Shown: positions 44,494 to 55,086 of the stretch, piece after piece
How the letters are laid out: every line of letters starts with the position of its first letter
Numbering within the stretch: position 1 is the first letter of the stretch
Assembly (NCBI RefSeq): GCF_900182705.1
Contig: NZ_FXTP01000001.1
Location: 186,001-250,000, forward strand
Direction of reading: 5' to 3'
Length of the DNA stretch: 64,000 bases
DNA from: Gracilimonas mengyeensis
GTDB taxonomy: Bacteria; Bacteroidota; Rhodothermia; Balneolales; Balneolaceae
Notes under the pieces: generated by a model
Seen by the model: only the letters and a program-made list of their open reading frames with translations
Database searches by the model: none
What the model was told of the DNA's origin: nothing
Translations under genes and position numbers: made by a program

Positions 44494-46587
44494 TCAGGGC
44501 AGCGAATAGTATTTACGGAGCAGCCATTCTCCGGCAAGGAGTGATAAAACGATTAAGAACCAAAATATCGAGCGTACCGGGTACGCGTAATTCTCAATTT
44601 GTTCGGTTTGGGGCTCAAGCACATTATCTGAAGTAAACCGGTCCCAAAAACCATCGATATTATCAAAGCTGAAAAAAGCTCCGCCAGAATTTTGAGCGAT
44701 GGAACGAAGCAGTCCATCGTTTCGGGCGGTATTGCTGAGTTCTGAACTGGAATTTGAGACCACAAATTCTCCCGAACTTTGATCAATGTCTCTGCCGCCT
44801 TTTCGGGCCGTGGCCTCATACGAATAAATACCTTCTGCCAATTGAGGCATTCTAAGTTGGTAATTCCCATTTCCAGTATGATCCATGGTAAAGGTTCGGT
44901 CGGAGCCATCTGGTGTATTCAAAATTAATTCAATGATGCCATCGGGTTCGGGTTCTCCATTTTCATTTTGAAGGCTGCCGGTGATATTGACCGTTTCAGA
45001 AGTAGTGAAATTTTGCTTTGAGGGAGAAAGAAACAGTAGCCGGTCGTCGGGATCACTGGAAGTCCAGGATACGAGATTAGACATAAGCTGCCGGTTATAG
45101 TCTCTCAGCGATTCGTCCTGGCTTTGGGCAAATTTATACCAGTTCCAGATGGCTACCTGCGCACGCCTGATGTTACCGCGTTCCAGCACGGCAATAGCCG
45201 GAGATTCGGTTTCCATCCCTTCAAACTGAATGTTGTGTAAAACCTGAGCCTGAGGATCGGAGAGAACGGTTCTCAGCGAACTTCTAAGGTTTGGGGTATC
45301 CCCAAGGTTGACCGCGGGGAGCTCCATGATGGGCTGTTCATCTTCTTCAGCTACCTCAGCAAGCCGAACCGGTGAAGAGTTTCGGTTACGATGACGGATT
45401 AGCTCTAAGTTACTTAGTTCGCTGGCGGTAATATTTTCATTATCCAGGCTTAAATAAAGCGTGGGCTTTTGCCGGGCCAATTCAGTAATGGCAGCCGCTC
45501 CACTGGAAGGGGGAGTACCATGTATGACCATTAGACTGAATTCATCTAAGCCCTCCGGCAGTTCTTCAATAAAACTATTCCCCAACCATGTGAGAGTGGA
45601 TAGTTCATTGTTTTGATCAGTGGAGATAACACGCCGCAGCGTTTTGACATCGGGGTGAATGCCAAAAGCAACGTGCAATATACGCACTTTGCTATCCAGC
45701 ACATTCACCGAAAAAGACTGTTGATTGTTTGAGGCAGACCATTCATCAGGCAGTACCTGAACTTCTATAGAAAACTGCTGCAGACCCTCTTCCTCAAGAG
45801 GTAATTCAAAGCGGGTTTCCTTCACCTGGTTATCGGTATCAAAATTGAGGCTTTGCTCCTGAAGCGTTTCTCCGCTTCGGGTCAGGCGTACCTGAACGGT
45901 GCTTCCGCCATAGCCCGATTGTGTGATTTCAGCATCAATGATATGATTGGTATTTGTATATCCCGTTTGATTAGCCAGAATGTTTGAAACGGAAATATCC
46001 TGGACTGCTGCTGTATCTCCAATACCAATGGTGTACATCGGGATGGAAGAATTGTACGCACTAATGGCGGGATTTCGGCCATAGGTGATAATTCCGTCAG
46101 TGATAAGCACCACGGCCTGTACGGATTCATCCATTTCAAGTACCGATGAAACCGGTTCAGCGAGGTTAGTCTGGGGTTCAGTTGCTGTGATAGAATCGGG
46201 ATGAAACGGACGGGTTGAAGTGCCAATGCTATAGAATTCAACACGAGCATCATCGAGGCTGGAGAAATCCAATTCATTCAGCAGTGTGCGATAAGACTCG
46301 AGTCCCCGGTAATCTCCTTTGGAGATTCCAGCACTTTCAGAATTATCCAGAAATACTGCAATCTTGGGTTGTACTTCTACCTCGCGGGATGAATAGAAAT
46401 AGGGATTCATCAACAAAAGGAATACAAGAAGCAGGGCAGCGGCCCGTAAAGTAATCAGAACCGTTTTTGGGAGCGGAGGGATGCTGCGGTGCTTGCGGTA
46501 ACTGTACCAGGCAATAAAAACCAACAACAAAGCCACCGGCACAGCCAGCCATGGAGAGATAATATGTTGGAAACCTTGAAATTCCAC
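44494..46587 (-). CDS. VWA-domain membrane protein, partner of MoxR
   Basis: A protein of 697 residues. Two membrane helices (about 14-28 and 43-61) are followed by a von Willebrand A domain with an intact first MIDAS motif, DNSES (81-85), and QAVVLITDGIITYG. Then come an Ig-like strand domain, a region with VMVIHGTPPSSGAA, another strand domain (VNITGSLQNENGEPEPDG) and a last helix (IFWFLIVLSLLAGEWLLRKY). Such proteins work with MoxR ATPases in assembling or activating envelope complexes. It is 32 bases after the moxR gene. The usual DUF58 gene is not between them. Confidence 0.85.
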   Translation of the reverse strand: MEFQGFQHIISPWLAVPVALLLVFIAWYSYRKHRSIPPLPKTVLITLRAAALLLVFLLLMNPYFYSSREVEVQPKIAVFLDNSESAGISKGDYRGLESYRTLLNELDFSSLDDARVEFYSIGTSTRPFHPDSITATEPQTNLAEPVSSVLEMDESVQAVVLITDGIITYGRNPAISAYNSSIPMYTIGIGDTAAVQDISVSNILANQTGYTNTNHIIDAEITQSGYGGSTVQVRLTRSGETLQEQSLNFDTDNQVKETRFELPLEEEGLQQFSIEVQVLPDEWSASNNQQSFSVNVLDSKVRILHVAFGIHPDVKTLRRVISTDQNNELSTLTWLGNSFIEELPEGLDEFSLMVIHGTPPSSGAAAITELARQKPTLYLSLDNENITASELSNLELIRHRNRNSSPVRLAEVAEEDEQPIMELPAVNLGDTPNLRSSLRTVLSDPQAQVLHNIQFEGMETESPAIAVLERGNIRRAQVAIWNWYKFAQSQDESLRDYNRQLMSNLVSWTSSDPDDRLLFLSPSKQNFTTSETVNITGSLQNENGEPEPDGIIELILNTPDGSDRTFTMDHTGNGNYQLRMPQLAEGIYSYEATARKGGRDIDQSSGEFVVSNSSSELSNTARNDGLLRSIAQNSGGAFFSFDNIDGFWDRFTSDNVLEPQTEQIENYAYPVRSIFWFLIVLSLLAGEWLLRKYYSLP

Positions 46588-46619
46588 ATTAATCCTGCTT
46601 TGTGGTTGTGAGAGTCAGC

Positions 46620-47612
46620 TTATTCCTGTCCGGTGAGCATTTGAATGAGTTTAACCGTAGTAAAACCTTCGGCTTCGGCCGCGTAGTTATTCACAATACG
46701 ATGGCGTAGTACCGGTATGGCCAGTTCCTGAATATCTTTTTCAGTCACGTGGTACCGGCCTTGTGAGAGCGCGCGGGCTTTGCCTCCTAAAATCAGGTAT
46801 TGGGAAGCCCGGGGACCTGCACCCCAGCTCATGTACTTATTGATGAAATCCGGAGCCATATCGGTATTGGGCCGTGTTTTTGAAACCAGCTCAACCGCAT
46901 AATCCAGAACATTTTCTGGCACTGGCACTTCACGTACAAGGCGTTGTAGCTGCTTTATTTTCTCAGCATCCACCAAAGGAGTGATATTGATATCCTGGTG
47001 GGCTGTGGTACTGCTTACAATTTCTTTTTCTTCAGCCAGGCTTGGATAATCCACCCAAATATTAAACATAAAACGGTCTAACTGGGCTTCCGGGAGCGGA
47101 TAGGTTCCTTCCTGTTCAATAGGGTTTTGAGTGGCCAGTACAAAGAAAGGGGTATCCAACGGGTAGGTTTTACCTGCCGTGGTTACGTGATATTCCTGCA
47201 TGCCTTCCAACAGGGCAGCCTGTGTTTTTGGGGGCGTACGGTTGATCTCATCAGCCAGTACAATATTGGCGAATACCGGGCCTTTAATAAATTTGAATTC
47301 CTTGCGGCCCGAGTCTTTGTTTTCTTCAATGACCTCGGTACCCGTGATATCCCCAGGCATTAAATCAGGGGTGAACTGAATACGGCTAAAGCTCAAATTC
47401 AGCGATTCGGCAAGGGTACGGATCAGCAATGTTTTCGCCAAACCGGGAACACCTACGAGTACGCAATGACCTCGGGAGAAAAGGCTTATCAGCAACAGGT
47501 CGATGATATCATCCTGACCAATGATCGCCTTATGAATTTCTTTTTTTATCTGATGAAATGTATCGTGGAATTCATCAGCTAATTTTACTGATTCTTCAGC
47601 TTGGTTGTTCAT
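46620..47612 (-). CDS. MoxR family AAA+ ATPase
   Basis: A protein of 330 residues. Walker A is GVPGLAKT (54-61) and Walker B/sensor segments are [52 protein letters not shown]. The C-terminal lid has [19 protein letters not shown]. MoxR ATPases act as chaperones that insert metals or remodel VWA-containing partners. The start overlaps the stop of the SurA-like gene by 4 bases, joining it to a periplasmic chaperone operon. Confidence 0.95.
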   Translation of the reverse strand: MNNQAEESVKLADEFHDTFHQIKKEIHKAIIGQDDIIDLLLISLFSRGHCVLVGVPGLAKTLLIRTLAESLNLSFSRIQFTPDLMPGDITGTEVIEENKDSGRKEFKFIKGPVFANIVLADEINRTPPKTQAALLEGMQEYHVTTAGKTYPLDTPFFVLATQNPIEQEGTYPLPEAQLDRFMFNIWVDYPSLAEEKEIVSSTTAHQDINITPLVDAEKIKQLQRLVREVPVPENVLDYAVELVSKTRPNTDMAPDFINKYMSWGAGPRASQYLILGGKARALSQGRYHVTEKDIQELAIPVLRHRIVNNYAAEAEGFTTVKLIQMLTGQE

Positions 47613-49018
47613 GATTCAATCTGTGAGTTTTGTCCCGGCAAATCGGCATCGGCGCTCTCGGGCACGGGAATTCGGTAATTTACATACACATCTTCCCGCA
47701 GCTCGCTCATCCATTTATCAATTACTCTCATTTGTTTTTGCTGCAGTGCAATTTGTTTAATCCGCTCATAATCCTGCTTAAGGTTCGCAATGTGCTCCGG
47801 GATTTGCCGGTCGAGGCGCACAATTCGATAAGCCTTACGATTACGGGTTTGCAGGGTGAAAGACTTAGGTTCTGATATCGCACCTTCTTCATCCATTAAC
47901 AGAACGATACGATACATAGCCGGATCCAGCCGGTTAAGAGGAATCAGGCGTTCACCGGTTTGAGGATCAAATATTTTACCACCAAGGTCAGCCGTATTGT
48001 CGTCTTCACTATACTTGCGGGCCATGTCAGAGAACTTCAGTTCGGGATTCGTAAGCAGGCTGTCTCTGATCTCATTGAGTCGATTAATAGCATATTCTTC
48101 GTCCAACTCTTCTTCATCCACAGTAATTAGAATATGGTTGGTTTCGATCTGATCGCCTACACGTCGTTTCAGTTTAATCACGTGATAACCAAACTGGGTT
48201 TCTACAACTTTGGAGATGCCACCGGGTTGTAAAGCAGCGGCTGCGGCTGAGTACTCAGGTACCAGCTCGTTGAGAGACATCAGGGGAAGCAGGCCTCCGT
48301 TTCTTCGAGAGCCGGGGTCTTCGCTGTGGCGTTGTGCCAGTTCTTCAATAGACTTACCGTGCACCAATATGGAATCTCGCAGTTGTTGGGCAAATGCAAA
48401 GGCTGCGCTATCGGCATCTTTATGAGCCGGAGGTACGATCACGATTTGGGATAAAGAGACCTGTTCGGGAATAGTAGGGAGGGAATCAGCAGGAATCTTG
48501 TTAAAAAACTCTTCGACTTCAGGACGAGTAATTTTAATGGATTGCAGTTTCTGTTGCTGCACTTGTTGGGTAATCATCTGCTCGCGAAAGTCTTCCCGGA
48601 AATCAGCACGAAGCTGAATGATGGATTTTCCAAAGGCTTCTTCAAGGGCTTGCTCACTACCGGCCTGGGAAATAAGCTGCTGGATACGCTGGTCCATCTG
48701 TGCGTTAACCTGGTCGTCGGTAACAGTGATGGAGTCAATTTGGGCCTTTTCCAGCATCACGTAGTTATCAATAGTCGATTCAAGAAAGGAGTACCACAAC
48801 TCTTCGCTAAATTGAGCCGAGCGTTGTTGAGACATCTGAGCCTGACGCAAATAGTCGGCTACACGCTGGTCAATTTCCGATTTCAGGATGATGCGCTCAT
48901 TAACATGGGCAACAATCTGATCAACAAGTTTTGGTTGTTCCTGGGCCTGTAATTGAGTGGTTTGTGTAAATAAAGTGAGAAAAAGAAGAGGTAGAAAAAG
49001 GAATAATTTATTCTTCAT
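47609..49018 (-). CDS. SurA-like periplasmic peptidylprolyl isomerase
   Basis: A protein of 469 residues with a Sec signal (to about 26). The SurA N-terminal chaperone domain ([24 protein letters not shown]) is followed by two parvulin domains (about 183-290, with [21 protein letters not shown] and FGYHVIKL; and about 290-405, more diverged). A C-terminal helix completes the chaperone core. SurA-type proteins carry unfolded barrels to the BAM complex. It overlaps the lipoprotein gene upstream by 11 bases and moxR downstream by 4. Confidence 0.92.
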   Translation of the reverse strand: MKNKLFLFLPLLFLTLFTQTTQLQAQEQPKLVDQIVAHVNERIILKSEIDQRVADYLRQAQMSQQRSAQFSEELWYSFLESTIDNYVMLEKAQIDSITVTDDQVNAQMDQRIQQLISQAGSEQALEEAFGKSIIQLRADFREDFREQMITQQVQQQKLQSIKITRPEVEEFFNKIPADSLPTIPEQVSLSQIVIVPPAHKDADSAAFAFAQQLRDSILVHGKSIEELAQRHSEDPGSRRNGGLLPLMSLNELVPEYSAAAAALQPGGISKVVETQFGYHVIKLKRRVGDQIETNHILITVDEEELDEEYAINRLNEIRDSLLTNPELKFSDMARKYSEDDNTADLGGKIFDPQTGERLIPLNRLDPAMYRIVLLMDEEGAISEPKSFTLQTRNRKAYRIVRLDRQIPEHIANLKQDYERIKQIALQQKQMRVIDKWMSELREDVYVNYRIPVPESADADLPGQNSQIES

Positions 49019-49928
49019 TAGTAGATTGATTCAAAGATGCAGTGTCTGTTTGTACAGTACTATCGCTGTTTGTAACGCTATAAATTTTAATTTCATTGTT
49101 CGCCTGCCCCTGAAGATAAAGATTCTTTACATATGTATTGAAGGCTCTTTTGCGCTTTTCCATAACCAGCCAGCCTTTAATCTGTTCCAGCAGCCAATCC
49201 AGGTCAGGGTGATCACCGGCCGGACGTTCGTCCAGTAATTGCACAAAATGGTACTCATTCCCGGCCTGGAGAATAGGGGAAATCTCGGACGGACCGATAA
49301 CTCGCAGGTACCGGTTCAGGCTCTCAATATCTCCGCCTGCGAGTGACAGAGGCCAGTATTTTTGAGATTCCCTGATCTTCAAATCAGGATATAATGAGTA
49401 ACGATTTGCCACATCTTCCCATTCCTGCCCCTGTAATAATCCCTGCCGGGCATTTTCAGCGTCAGAAGCAGAGGAGGCTACCAGGTGACGGTAACGTACG
49501 TATTGCTCCTCCAACGTGAATTCATCTTTATGCTGCTGATAATAATTGCGCGCTTCCTGATCAGTTACTTCTACTTCATCCTCAAACTCGCCGATGATAA
49601 AATCCTGTACGGATTGTACAATCAATTCTTCCTCCAGACGCTCCAGACGTTTTTGAACTTCCGGACGACTGCTAAAATTAAGGCGATCGGCTTCCTGTAA
49701 TATAACCCGCTGGCGCACCCACTTATCCCGATATTGCTCAATAGCAGATACGCTGTCGGATTGAAGGATAGCCGGTGGAATTTGCTGGCGGGCTTCAGAC
49801 AATGTCAGGCTCTCCATACCTACCTCAGCCAAAATATCCGTGCCGTTTCGTTGAGGGGTATTGCAAGCCGTAAAAAGTAGAAGTCCGCCCGCAAACAGGC
49901 TAATTATATGGAAGAAGGGATGGTTCAT
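49008..49928 (-). CDS. SurA/PpiC-like lipoprotein chaperone
   Basis: A protein of 306 residues with lipobox LLFTAC (Cys22). A SurA-N-like domain (DILAEVGMESLTLSEARQQI ... VRQRVILQEADRLNFSSRPE) and a single degenerate parvulin-like part follow (EQYVRYRHLVASSASDAENA ... GNEYHFVQLLDE). The GG-loop of active parvulins is not clear, so it may be only a chaperone. It is the middle of three such genes, each overlapping the next. Confidence 0.8.
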   Translation of the reverse strand: MNHPFFHIISLFAGGLLLFTACNTPQRNGTDILAEVGMESLTLSEARQQIPPAILQSDSVSAIEQYRDKWVRQRVILQEADRLNFSSRPEVQKRLERLEEELIVQSVQDFIIGEFEDEVEVTDQEARNYYQQHKDEFTLEEQYVRYRHLVASSASDAENARQGLLQGQEWEDVANRYSLYPDLKIRESQKYWPLSLAGGDIESLNRYLRVIGPSEISPILQAGNEYHFVQLLDERPAGDHPDLDWLLEQIKGWLVMEKRKRAFNTYVKNLYLQGQANNEIKIYSVTNSDSTVQTDTASLNQSTNEE

Positions 49929-51865
49929 GAATCCTTCTGGTAGGCCTTACTTAATTTATCGGTATAAACTTTAACGTTATACTCGTCCCTGATTTTATTG
50001 AGCCATTCTTGCTCACGTACAGGCTGGAAATCAGCCAATAACTTGCTGAAGGCTTCCTCAAAAGTCATACGGCGGGAGGGAAGGCGGTCTTTTAACCAAA
50101 AGATGGCACGACGTTTATTGTATTCAAATGGCTCTGAAAACTCACCCTCATCAAGGTTTTCGAGGCGGTTATAGGGGCTTTCAGTATAAGAATTCAAAGA
50201 GTCAGCCCGGAAAGCGATGCCTTTAATTTCGGTTTTAAGACTGTCGGGATTATTTCCTTCCTGAATAAATGCTTTGGCCTCCATTAGCAGGGAATCTTCA
50301 GCAGAAGTAATCAGATAATAATAAGGGCGTTCGGAATAGGAGTATTCCTCTGGATTATCCTCGTAGATTTTCTCAAGACGGGACGTATCTACCGTTGCGC
50401 TGCTCCAAACTTTGTCATCATTTATTTGGTAGACTACCAAGCCATCCATGTAGCTTTTTGATTGCTTTTTAAATTCTGGAAATACTTCCTTGGTAAGCTC
50501 AATGATGTTCTCATCAATTACATAGTTGACGAAGTTGTTGAACCAGTCATCGGCGTAATCTCTGCCCATTCGGTTCGCATATTTCTCTTTGAAATATTGG
50601 TGCAGGTCTCCAATGGTTTTTTTCGTGTCTTTAAAGTGATAAACCGGCTTTTGAAGTAATGATTTTCCCGGAGAGTCTATCTCAGAAAGCATCAGGCTAT
50701 CTGAATCCACTAACCATTCTGAATACTGCTCAAGGTTGTTTTCGAAGGTTTTTGTTTCAAAACGATCTTTTAGATAACTGACTACAAAAGCATTGTTTTC
50801 TTCAAATGCGGGGGAATCCTCAAAGCCTTTCATGAGGGCAGCTCTGCGTTCTTCTTCTGAAGCATAGGTTTGAACAGAATCAATCTTGAAAATGTGATAA
50901 CCGTAATTGGTTTGTACCGGTTCAGAATATTCTGATTCCGGGGATATATTCATCACAGCATCCACGAAATTCATCGCAAAATTCGATTGATAGCTGACCC
51001 ATCCGAGTCGGCCACCGCTATTTCGGGAATTACCGTCTTCGGTGTAATCCTGGACAACTTCGCCCCAAGGCTGTCCATCTTCCAGGGCGGCATAAGCTTT
51101 ACTTATTTTTTGATAAGCGGTCGTATCCTGCGTTGCACGCACATAAATGTGGCTGGTTTGTCGTGCACGGGTTCGTTCCCGGCGATCCTGTAACAGCACA
51201 ATGTGATAGCCAAACTGGGTTTTAAAGGGCTCGGAGATTTCGCCTACTTCCAGGTTATAAGCTACATCTTCGAACTCGCTTACCGTTCTGCCGGCAGAAA
51301 TCCAGGGAATATCCCCGCCCATGCTGCGGCCGTTGCGTTTGGTTGAGTATTCCTGATTTACTTCCTCAAGAGGAACACCTTCCTGAATTTTTTCTTTTGC
51401 TTCCTGCAGTTGTTGCTTGATTTCAGCTTCACGCTCTGCAGAGATACGAGCATCGGCAGCAATCAGAATATGAAAGGTTTTGAGCTCCTCCGTTGAGCGC
51501 TCATAGTAAGATTCGAAAAGAGTAGGTTTGATCTCACTTTGCAGCCATTTGGCGTAAGCCGCCTGTTTGGCATACGCCTTATGTTCTTCAATGAGGGAAG
51601 AATCCTGGTAATAACCCAGATCTTGGGCTGCTTTTAGCTTGGCTTTATAATCCAGGTAAACGGGTAAGAACTCTTCCAGCTCCTGTAAAGTCGGGTTACT
51701 GGCTTCACCGGAGTTGATGTTATTTTTTAGTTCAGCGTAGGTGACCTTCTCTTTACCTACTTTTCCAACTACTGTTTTGTCAGAGGATGACTGGGCCCAC
51801 AAAAGAGCAGGACTTATCAGAAATATAAAAAGTGAAAAAACAATACGTTTCATACTGTTCGCCAT
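49925..51865 (-). CDS. PpiC/SurA-like peptidylprolyl isomerase with two parvulin domains
   Basis: A protein of 646 residues with a Sec signal (ALLWAQ). A short N-terminal chaperone domain is followed by two parvulin domains (about 130-230 with SMGGDIPWISAGRTV and FGYHIVLLQDRRER; about 235-345 with NSGGRLGWVSYQSNF and YGYHIFKID). A long helical C-terminal part of about 300 residues remains that I cannot assign. It starts the operon with the lipoprotein, SurA-like, MoxR and VWA genes. It is probably part of outer-membrane protein biogenesis. Confidence 0.9.
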   Translation of the reverse strand: MANSMKRIVFSLFIFLISPALLWAQSSSDKTVVGKVGKEKVTYAELKNNINSGEASNPTLQELEEFLPVYLDYKAKLKAAQDLGYYQDSSLIEEHKAYAKQAAYAKWLQSEIKPTLFESYYERSTEELKTFHILIAADARISAEREAEIKQQLQEAKEKIQEGVPLEEVNQEYSTKRNGRSMGGDIPWISAGRTVSEFEDVAYNLEVGEISEPFKTQFGYHIVLLQDRRERTRARQTSHIYVRATQDTTAYQKISKAYAALEDGQPWGEVVQDYTEDGNSRNSGGRLGWVSYQSNFAMNFVDAVMNISPESEYSEPVQTNYGYHIFKIDSVQTYASEEERRAALMKGFEDSPAFEENNAFVVSYLKDRFETKTFENNLEQYSEWLVDSDSLMLSEIDSPGKSLLQKPVYHFKDTKKTIGDLHQYFKEKYANRMGRDYADDWFNNFVNYVIDENIIELTKEVFPEFKKQSKSYMDGLVVYQINDDKVWSSATVDTSRLEKIYEDNPEEYSYSERPYYYLITSAEDSLLMEAKAFIQEGNNPDSLKTEIKGIAFRADSLNSYTESPYNRLENLDEGEFSEPFEYNKRRAIFWLKDRLPSRRMTFEEAFSKLLADFQPVREQEWLNKIRDEYNVKVYTDKLSKAYQKDS

Positions 51866-51920
51866 TGCGAATATCGGGTTAGGTTATCGTGATTTTAGTT
51901 TGATAGTGATAAAAGAGTAA

Positions 51921-53249
51921 TCAAAATAGCATGCCGGCAAAAGCAGCCGTCATCAGGTTGGCTAAAGTTCCGGCAAAAACAGCTTTAATGCCAAATTTAG
52001 CAAGATCTGATTTTCGGCTTGGTGCCAGTCCGCCAATTCCTCCAATTTGAATGGCAATGGAGGAGAAGTTGGCAAAGCCACACAACGCAAAAGTGGCCAT
52101 GGCTATTGTTTTAGGTGAAATATTGGCGGCGGTTACTTCTTCCGCCAGTTTCAGGTAAGCTACAAACTCATTCAATACAATTTTAGTGCCCAGCAAGGAT
52201 CCCATGTTCACGGCATCCGCCCAGGGGACCCCAATCAGCCAGGCGATGGGAGCAAAAATCCATCCAAGTACCATTTCAATGGTCAGGCTTTCTCCCAAAA
52301 GTCCGGTAATACCGGTGATGTCGCTTCCCCAGCCTAAGATACCATTAAACATAGCCAGTAATGCAATGAAGGCCAATAACATAGCGCCTACATTTAAGGC
52401 TAGCTGAAGACCTGTGCCGGCTCCGGTAGCTGCAGCATCAATCCCGTTGGCATCGGTTTTTTCTACTTTCATGGATACATCGCCTTTGGTCACGGGTTCG
52501 CTGTCTTCAGGGTACAAAATTTTGGCAATCACGAGTGCGGCAGGAGCGGCCATCAGACTGGCCCCCAGTAATCGTTCAGCAAAAAGTTGTTGAGCCGCGG
52601 CAATTTCTAATCCATTGGCTTCGGCAAAGGGTGTACCCAGCATGGCTACATAAGCAGCCATCACACCCCCGGCAATGGTGGCCATTCCTCCCGTCATTAC
52701 CACCATCAATTCCGATTTGGTCATTTTTTTGATAAAGGGTTCCACAACCAGCGGTGCCTCGGTTTGCCCCACAAAAATATTGGAAACAACCGAGAGGGTT
52801 TCAGCCCCGGAAGTTCCCAGCAGTTTCTGCATCCCTTTTGAAACCATCTTCACCACAAACTGCAGGATGCCGTAGTGGTATAAAATGGCCGTGAGTGAAG
52901 CAAAAAACACAATGGTAGGCAACACCTGGAAGGCAAAAAATACGCCCAGGCTGTCGGGATGTTCTGGGCCGTGGCCCAATCGTCCAAATATAAAAGAGGC
53001 ACCCTCGGTGGTGTAATCCAGCACTACAACAAAGAAGCTGGCTATTTTTTGGAATAGCAGCATGGGCCAGCCCAAAGGAGCCCAAAAACCGGCCAGTACA
53101 TCAGCCTTTAAAATAAATATGGCCAGGATAAACTGTATCCCGATTCCTATACCGACCAGTTTCCAGTCAATATTTTTACGGTTGTTGCTGAAAATGATGG
53201 CAAGGCCAAGAATGCTGACGATGCCGATAATACCACGTACAATATCCAT
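51921..53249 (-). CDS. CNT-family nucleoside transporter (NupC-like)
   Basis: A protein of 442 residues with about 8-10 membrane helices. Concentrative nucleoside transporter marks are [49 protein letters not shown] and [20 protein letters not shown]. It takes up nucleosides with a cation. The start overlaps the tdk stop by one base, so uptake and phosphorylation of thymidine are joined in one operon. Confidence 0.95.
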   Translation of the reverse strand: MDIVRGIIGIVSILGLAIIFSNNRKNIDWKLVGIGIGIQFILAIFILKADVLAGFWAPLGWPMLLFQKIASFFVVVLDYTTEGASFIFGRLGHGPEHPDSLGVFFAFQVLPTIVFFASLTAILYHYGILQFVVKMVSKGMQKLLGTSGAETLSVVSNIFVGQTEAPLVVEPFIKKMTKSELMVVMTGGMATIAGGVMAAYVAMLGTPFAEANGLEIAAAQQLFAERLLGASLMAAPAALVIAKILYPEDSEPVTKGDVSMKVEKTDANGIDAAATGAGTGLQLALNVGAMLLAFIALLAMFNGILGWGSDITGITGLLGESLTIEMVLGWIFAPIAWLIGVPWADAVNMGSLLGTKIVLNEFVAYLKLAEEVTAANISPKTIAMATFALCGFANFSSIAIQIGGIGGLAPSRKSDLAKFGIKAVFAGTLANLMTAAFAGMLF

Positions 53250-53923
53250 TAGGTGTGCTCTGTGTTTATTTCTTTTTTCTTCTGATCACTTTTTTTGTCG
53301 GATGATTCCGCTCCTGAATTCATAAAAGGTTTGATAGGTCGGCCGCGGCGTTTGTCTACCGGCGGACGGAAACAATGGCGTGCGCGTGGCTCGTAGGCAT
53401 CATATTCGCCCACCAACACTTGTCCCTCTTTTTCGACCACACGCTGTGAGTAATGGGCCATAGTACCTGATTCAGCACAAACAGCATGCAGCTTGGTTAC
53501 ATATTCTGCAATCGCCAACAAATAGGGCATAGGGCCGAAGGGTTTTCCTTTAAAATCCATATCCAGGCCGGCTACAATTACACGTTTGCCGTCGTTGGCC
53601 AGAGTGTTGGCCACATCCACCACGCGATCGTCAAAAAACTGGGCTTCATCAATGCAGATTACGCGGGCGTCTCCGGTGAGCAGTACAATTTGGTCGGCCG
53701 TGTCCACAACCAGGCCGGGAAGGGAAGTTTCATTGTGGGAAACCACTTCCTCGTCGCTGTAGCGTTTGTCGAGTGCAGGTTTTACCACCACTACTTTTTG
53801 ACCGGCAATATGTGCGCGTTTGGCCCGGCGGATCAGTTCTTCGGTTTTTCCACTAAACATGCCGCCACAGACCACTTCTATCCAGCCATATTCCCGTGGT
53901 GCTAACGAAGGTTCGTTAATCAT
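53249..53923 (-). CDS. tdk: Thymidine kinase
   Basis: A protein of 224 residues of the type II (TK1-like) family. P-loop GGMFSGKT (20-27), [11 protein letters not shown] with the catalytic Glu, [17 protein letters not shown], and the lasso YEPRARHCF. Of the four zinc-binding cysteines of the family only two are seen (VCAESG and HCF), as in many Bacteroidota enzymes. The C-terminal tail ([17 protein letters not shown]) is charged and disordered. It phosphorylates thymidine supplied by the coupled transporter. Confidence 0.95.
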   Translation of the reverse strand: MINEPSLAPREYGWIEVVCGGMFSGKTEELIRRAKRAHIAGQKVVVVKPALDKRYSDEEVVSHNETSLPGLVVDTADQIVLLTGDARVICIDEAQFFDDRVVDVANTLANDGKRVIVAGLDMDFKGKPFGPMPYLLAIAEYVTKLHAVCAESGTMAHYSQRVVEKEGQVLVGEYDAYEPRARHCFRPPVDKRRGRPIKPFMNSGAESSDKKSDQKKKEINTEHT

Positions 53924-54123
53924 CTAAATAAATACGTGTGAAATTAGGTTATGAGCCCTGTTAATTTGAGGACGGAATATATCAGCCAAGCGGGAGAAAA
54001 GGAAAAAGGAAAAGTGGTTAATTGTTTGAAAGTGTTAGGTTCAAGGTTTTAGTAGCAAGGCGCAAGATTTTTCTTGTCCATGTATTTGAATTGGGTGAAC
54101 AAATCCCGCAGGGATGGCCGAAT

Positions 54124-54215
54124 GTAGCCGCGGACTTCAGTCCGTGGTGATGGAGGTCACGGCTACCAACCTCCGCCCGATTGGTGTAAATGGTTTAGTG
54201 TTTGACGGAGGTTGG
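54124..54215. repeat. Nested hairpins
   Basis: CCGCGGACT pairs with AGTCCGTGG (about 54128-54146, one G-U pair allowed), within an outer GTAGCCG/CGGCTAC pair. Directly after comes CCAACCTCCG (54166-54175), which pairs exactly with CGGAGGTTGG (54206-54215). No T run follows, so a mobile or structural repeat is more likely than a terminator. Confidence 0.6.
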
Positions 54216-54332
54216 GCTTTCTGTTTTTCAAAAGCTTGTTCACTGCAATGTATATATTGAATCCATCAACCATTTTGGAACCAGAGGTTCCTGCAGGCAT
54301 TACGAACGAAACGTGCGTAACGAGGAAGGTTA

Positions 54333-54444
54333 AGGGTTCGTTTTTTTGCCTACCCAAACAGGACCCCAACCCTTTCCCTCCGGCATTTTGAATCAAGCGC
54401 CTTTGCCCATTGTACTGCCGCAGGGCAAGGGGACGCTTTGGTGA
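54333..54444. repeat. Dispersed repeat of about 112 bp, second copy of 35413-35525
   Basis: AGGGTTCGTTT, ACAGGACCC, CTTTCCCTCCGGC, TGCCGCAGGG and GCTTTGGTGA appear in the same order, orientation and spacing as at 35413-35525. The intervening bases have drifted. Confidence 0.75.
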
Positions 54445-54675
54445 CATCAACAATTACTTCGCAGTTCGTTAATCGCTAATCGAATGATCGTCAATCTCTC
54501 GAAAGTTACTTTATATCGAATTGCTTTCCAGAAATGAATGATGGCTTTACAAATTAAGAGAGAATTTCAATAGATGTGCGATAGACCGACAGACCGATGT
54601 TCGATGGACGATTTTTTTTAATCCTGTTCATCCTTAAATCCCCAAAATCATGGTTCAATATGATGCCCGCTTTAG

Positions 54676-54708
54676 CTCCAGTATAAGTCCAGTACAACTC
54701 CAGTTACA
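54676..54708. repeat. Three tandem 11-bp units
   Basis: CTCCAGTATAA, GTCCAGTACAA, CTCCAGTTACA follow without gaps. It is a small imperfect tandem repeat in the gene-free region. Confidence 0.6.
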
Positions 54709-54899
54709 GTATGTTTGGAAACGAAGCGGTATTGGAGGGGTGCTGGAGGGATACAATGGATGGAAGATGACTGACATCCTAATGAGCCGTCAGTTTTGCC
54801 CCGTAACGGGCAACACCATTTAAGAGATGACAGAGTCTGTGACCGGCAGATCGATCATTGGTGATTTCTTGAAAACCACTCTTATCTCTTAATAACACC

Positions 54900-55086
54900 G
54901 TCATTGCGAGGAACTCATAATGCTTAAAGTAGGACTGGAGTGCCTACCGACGAAGCAATCTCCTTAATACCACTTGGGGTATTCATCAACGAAGCGTTGG
55001 GAAAGGAGTTGCCTTGATCAAACAGATCGCCACGTCGGAAGGCAAGGTAAATCGAGTTTCAAACGAAGTTGCCTCCTCGCGATGAC
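54900..55086. mobile_element. MITE-like element with GTCATYGCGAGGA ends
   Basis: The left end GTCATTGCGAGGA (54900-54912) and the right end TCCTCGCGATGAC (55074-55086) are reverse complements but for one base. Inside, GACGAAGCAATCTCC on the left is loosely mirrored by words such as AACAGATCGCCACGTC on the right. This resembles a very widespread bacterial repeat (CGTCATTGCGAGGA...), as I recall it. It is about 187 bases long and non-coding. Confidence 0.65.

Noticed and set aside
54163-54453. A 96-codon minus-strand frame in the long gene-free region
   Set aside because: It covers hairpins and the dispersed 112-bp repeat. The other copy of that repeat has no matching frame, so the frame is accidental.
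54676-54708. Possible CRISPR-like array
   Set aside because: Three 11-bp units without spacers. No cas genes in the window.
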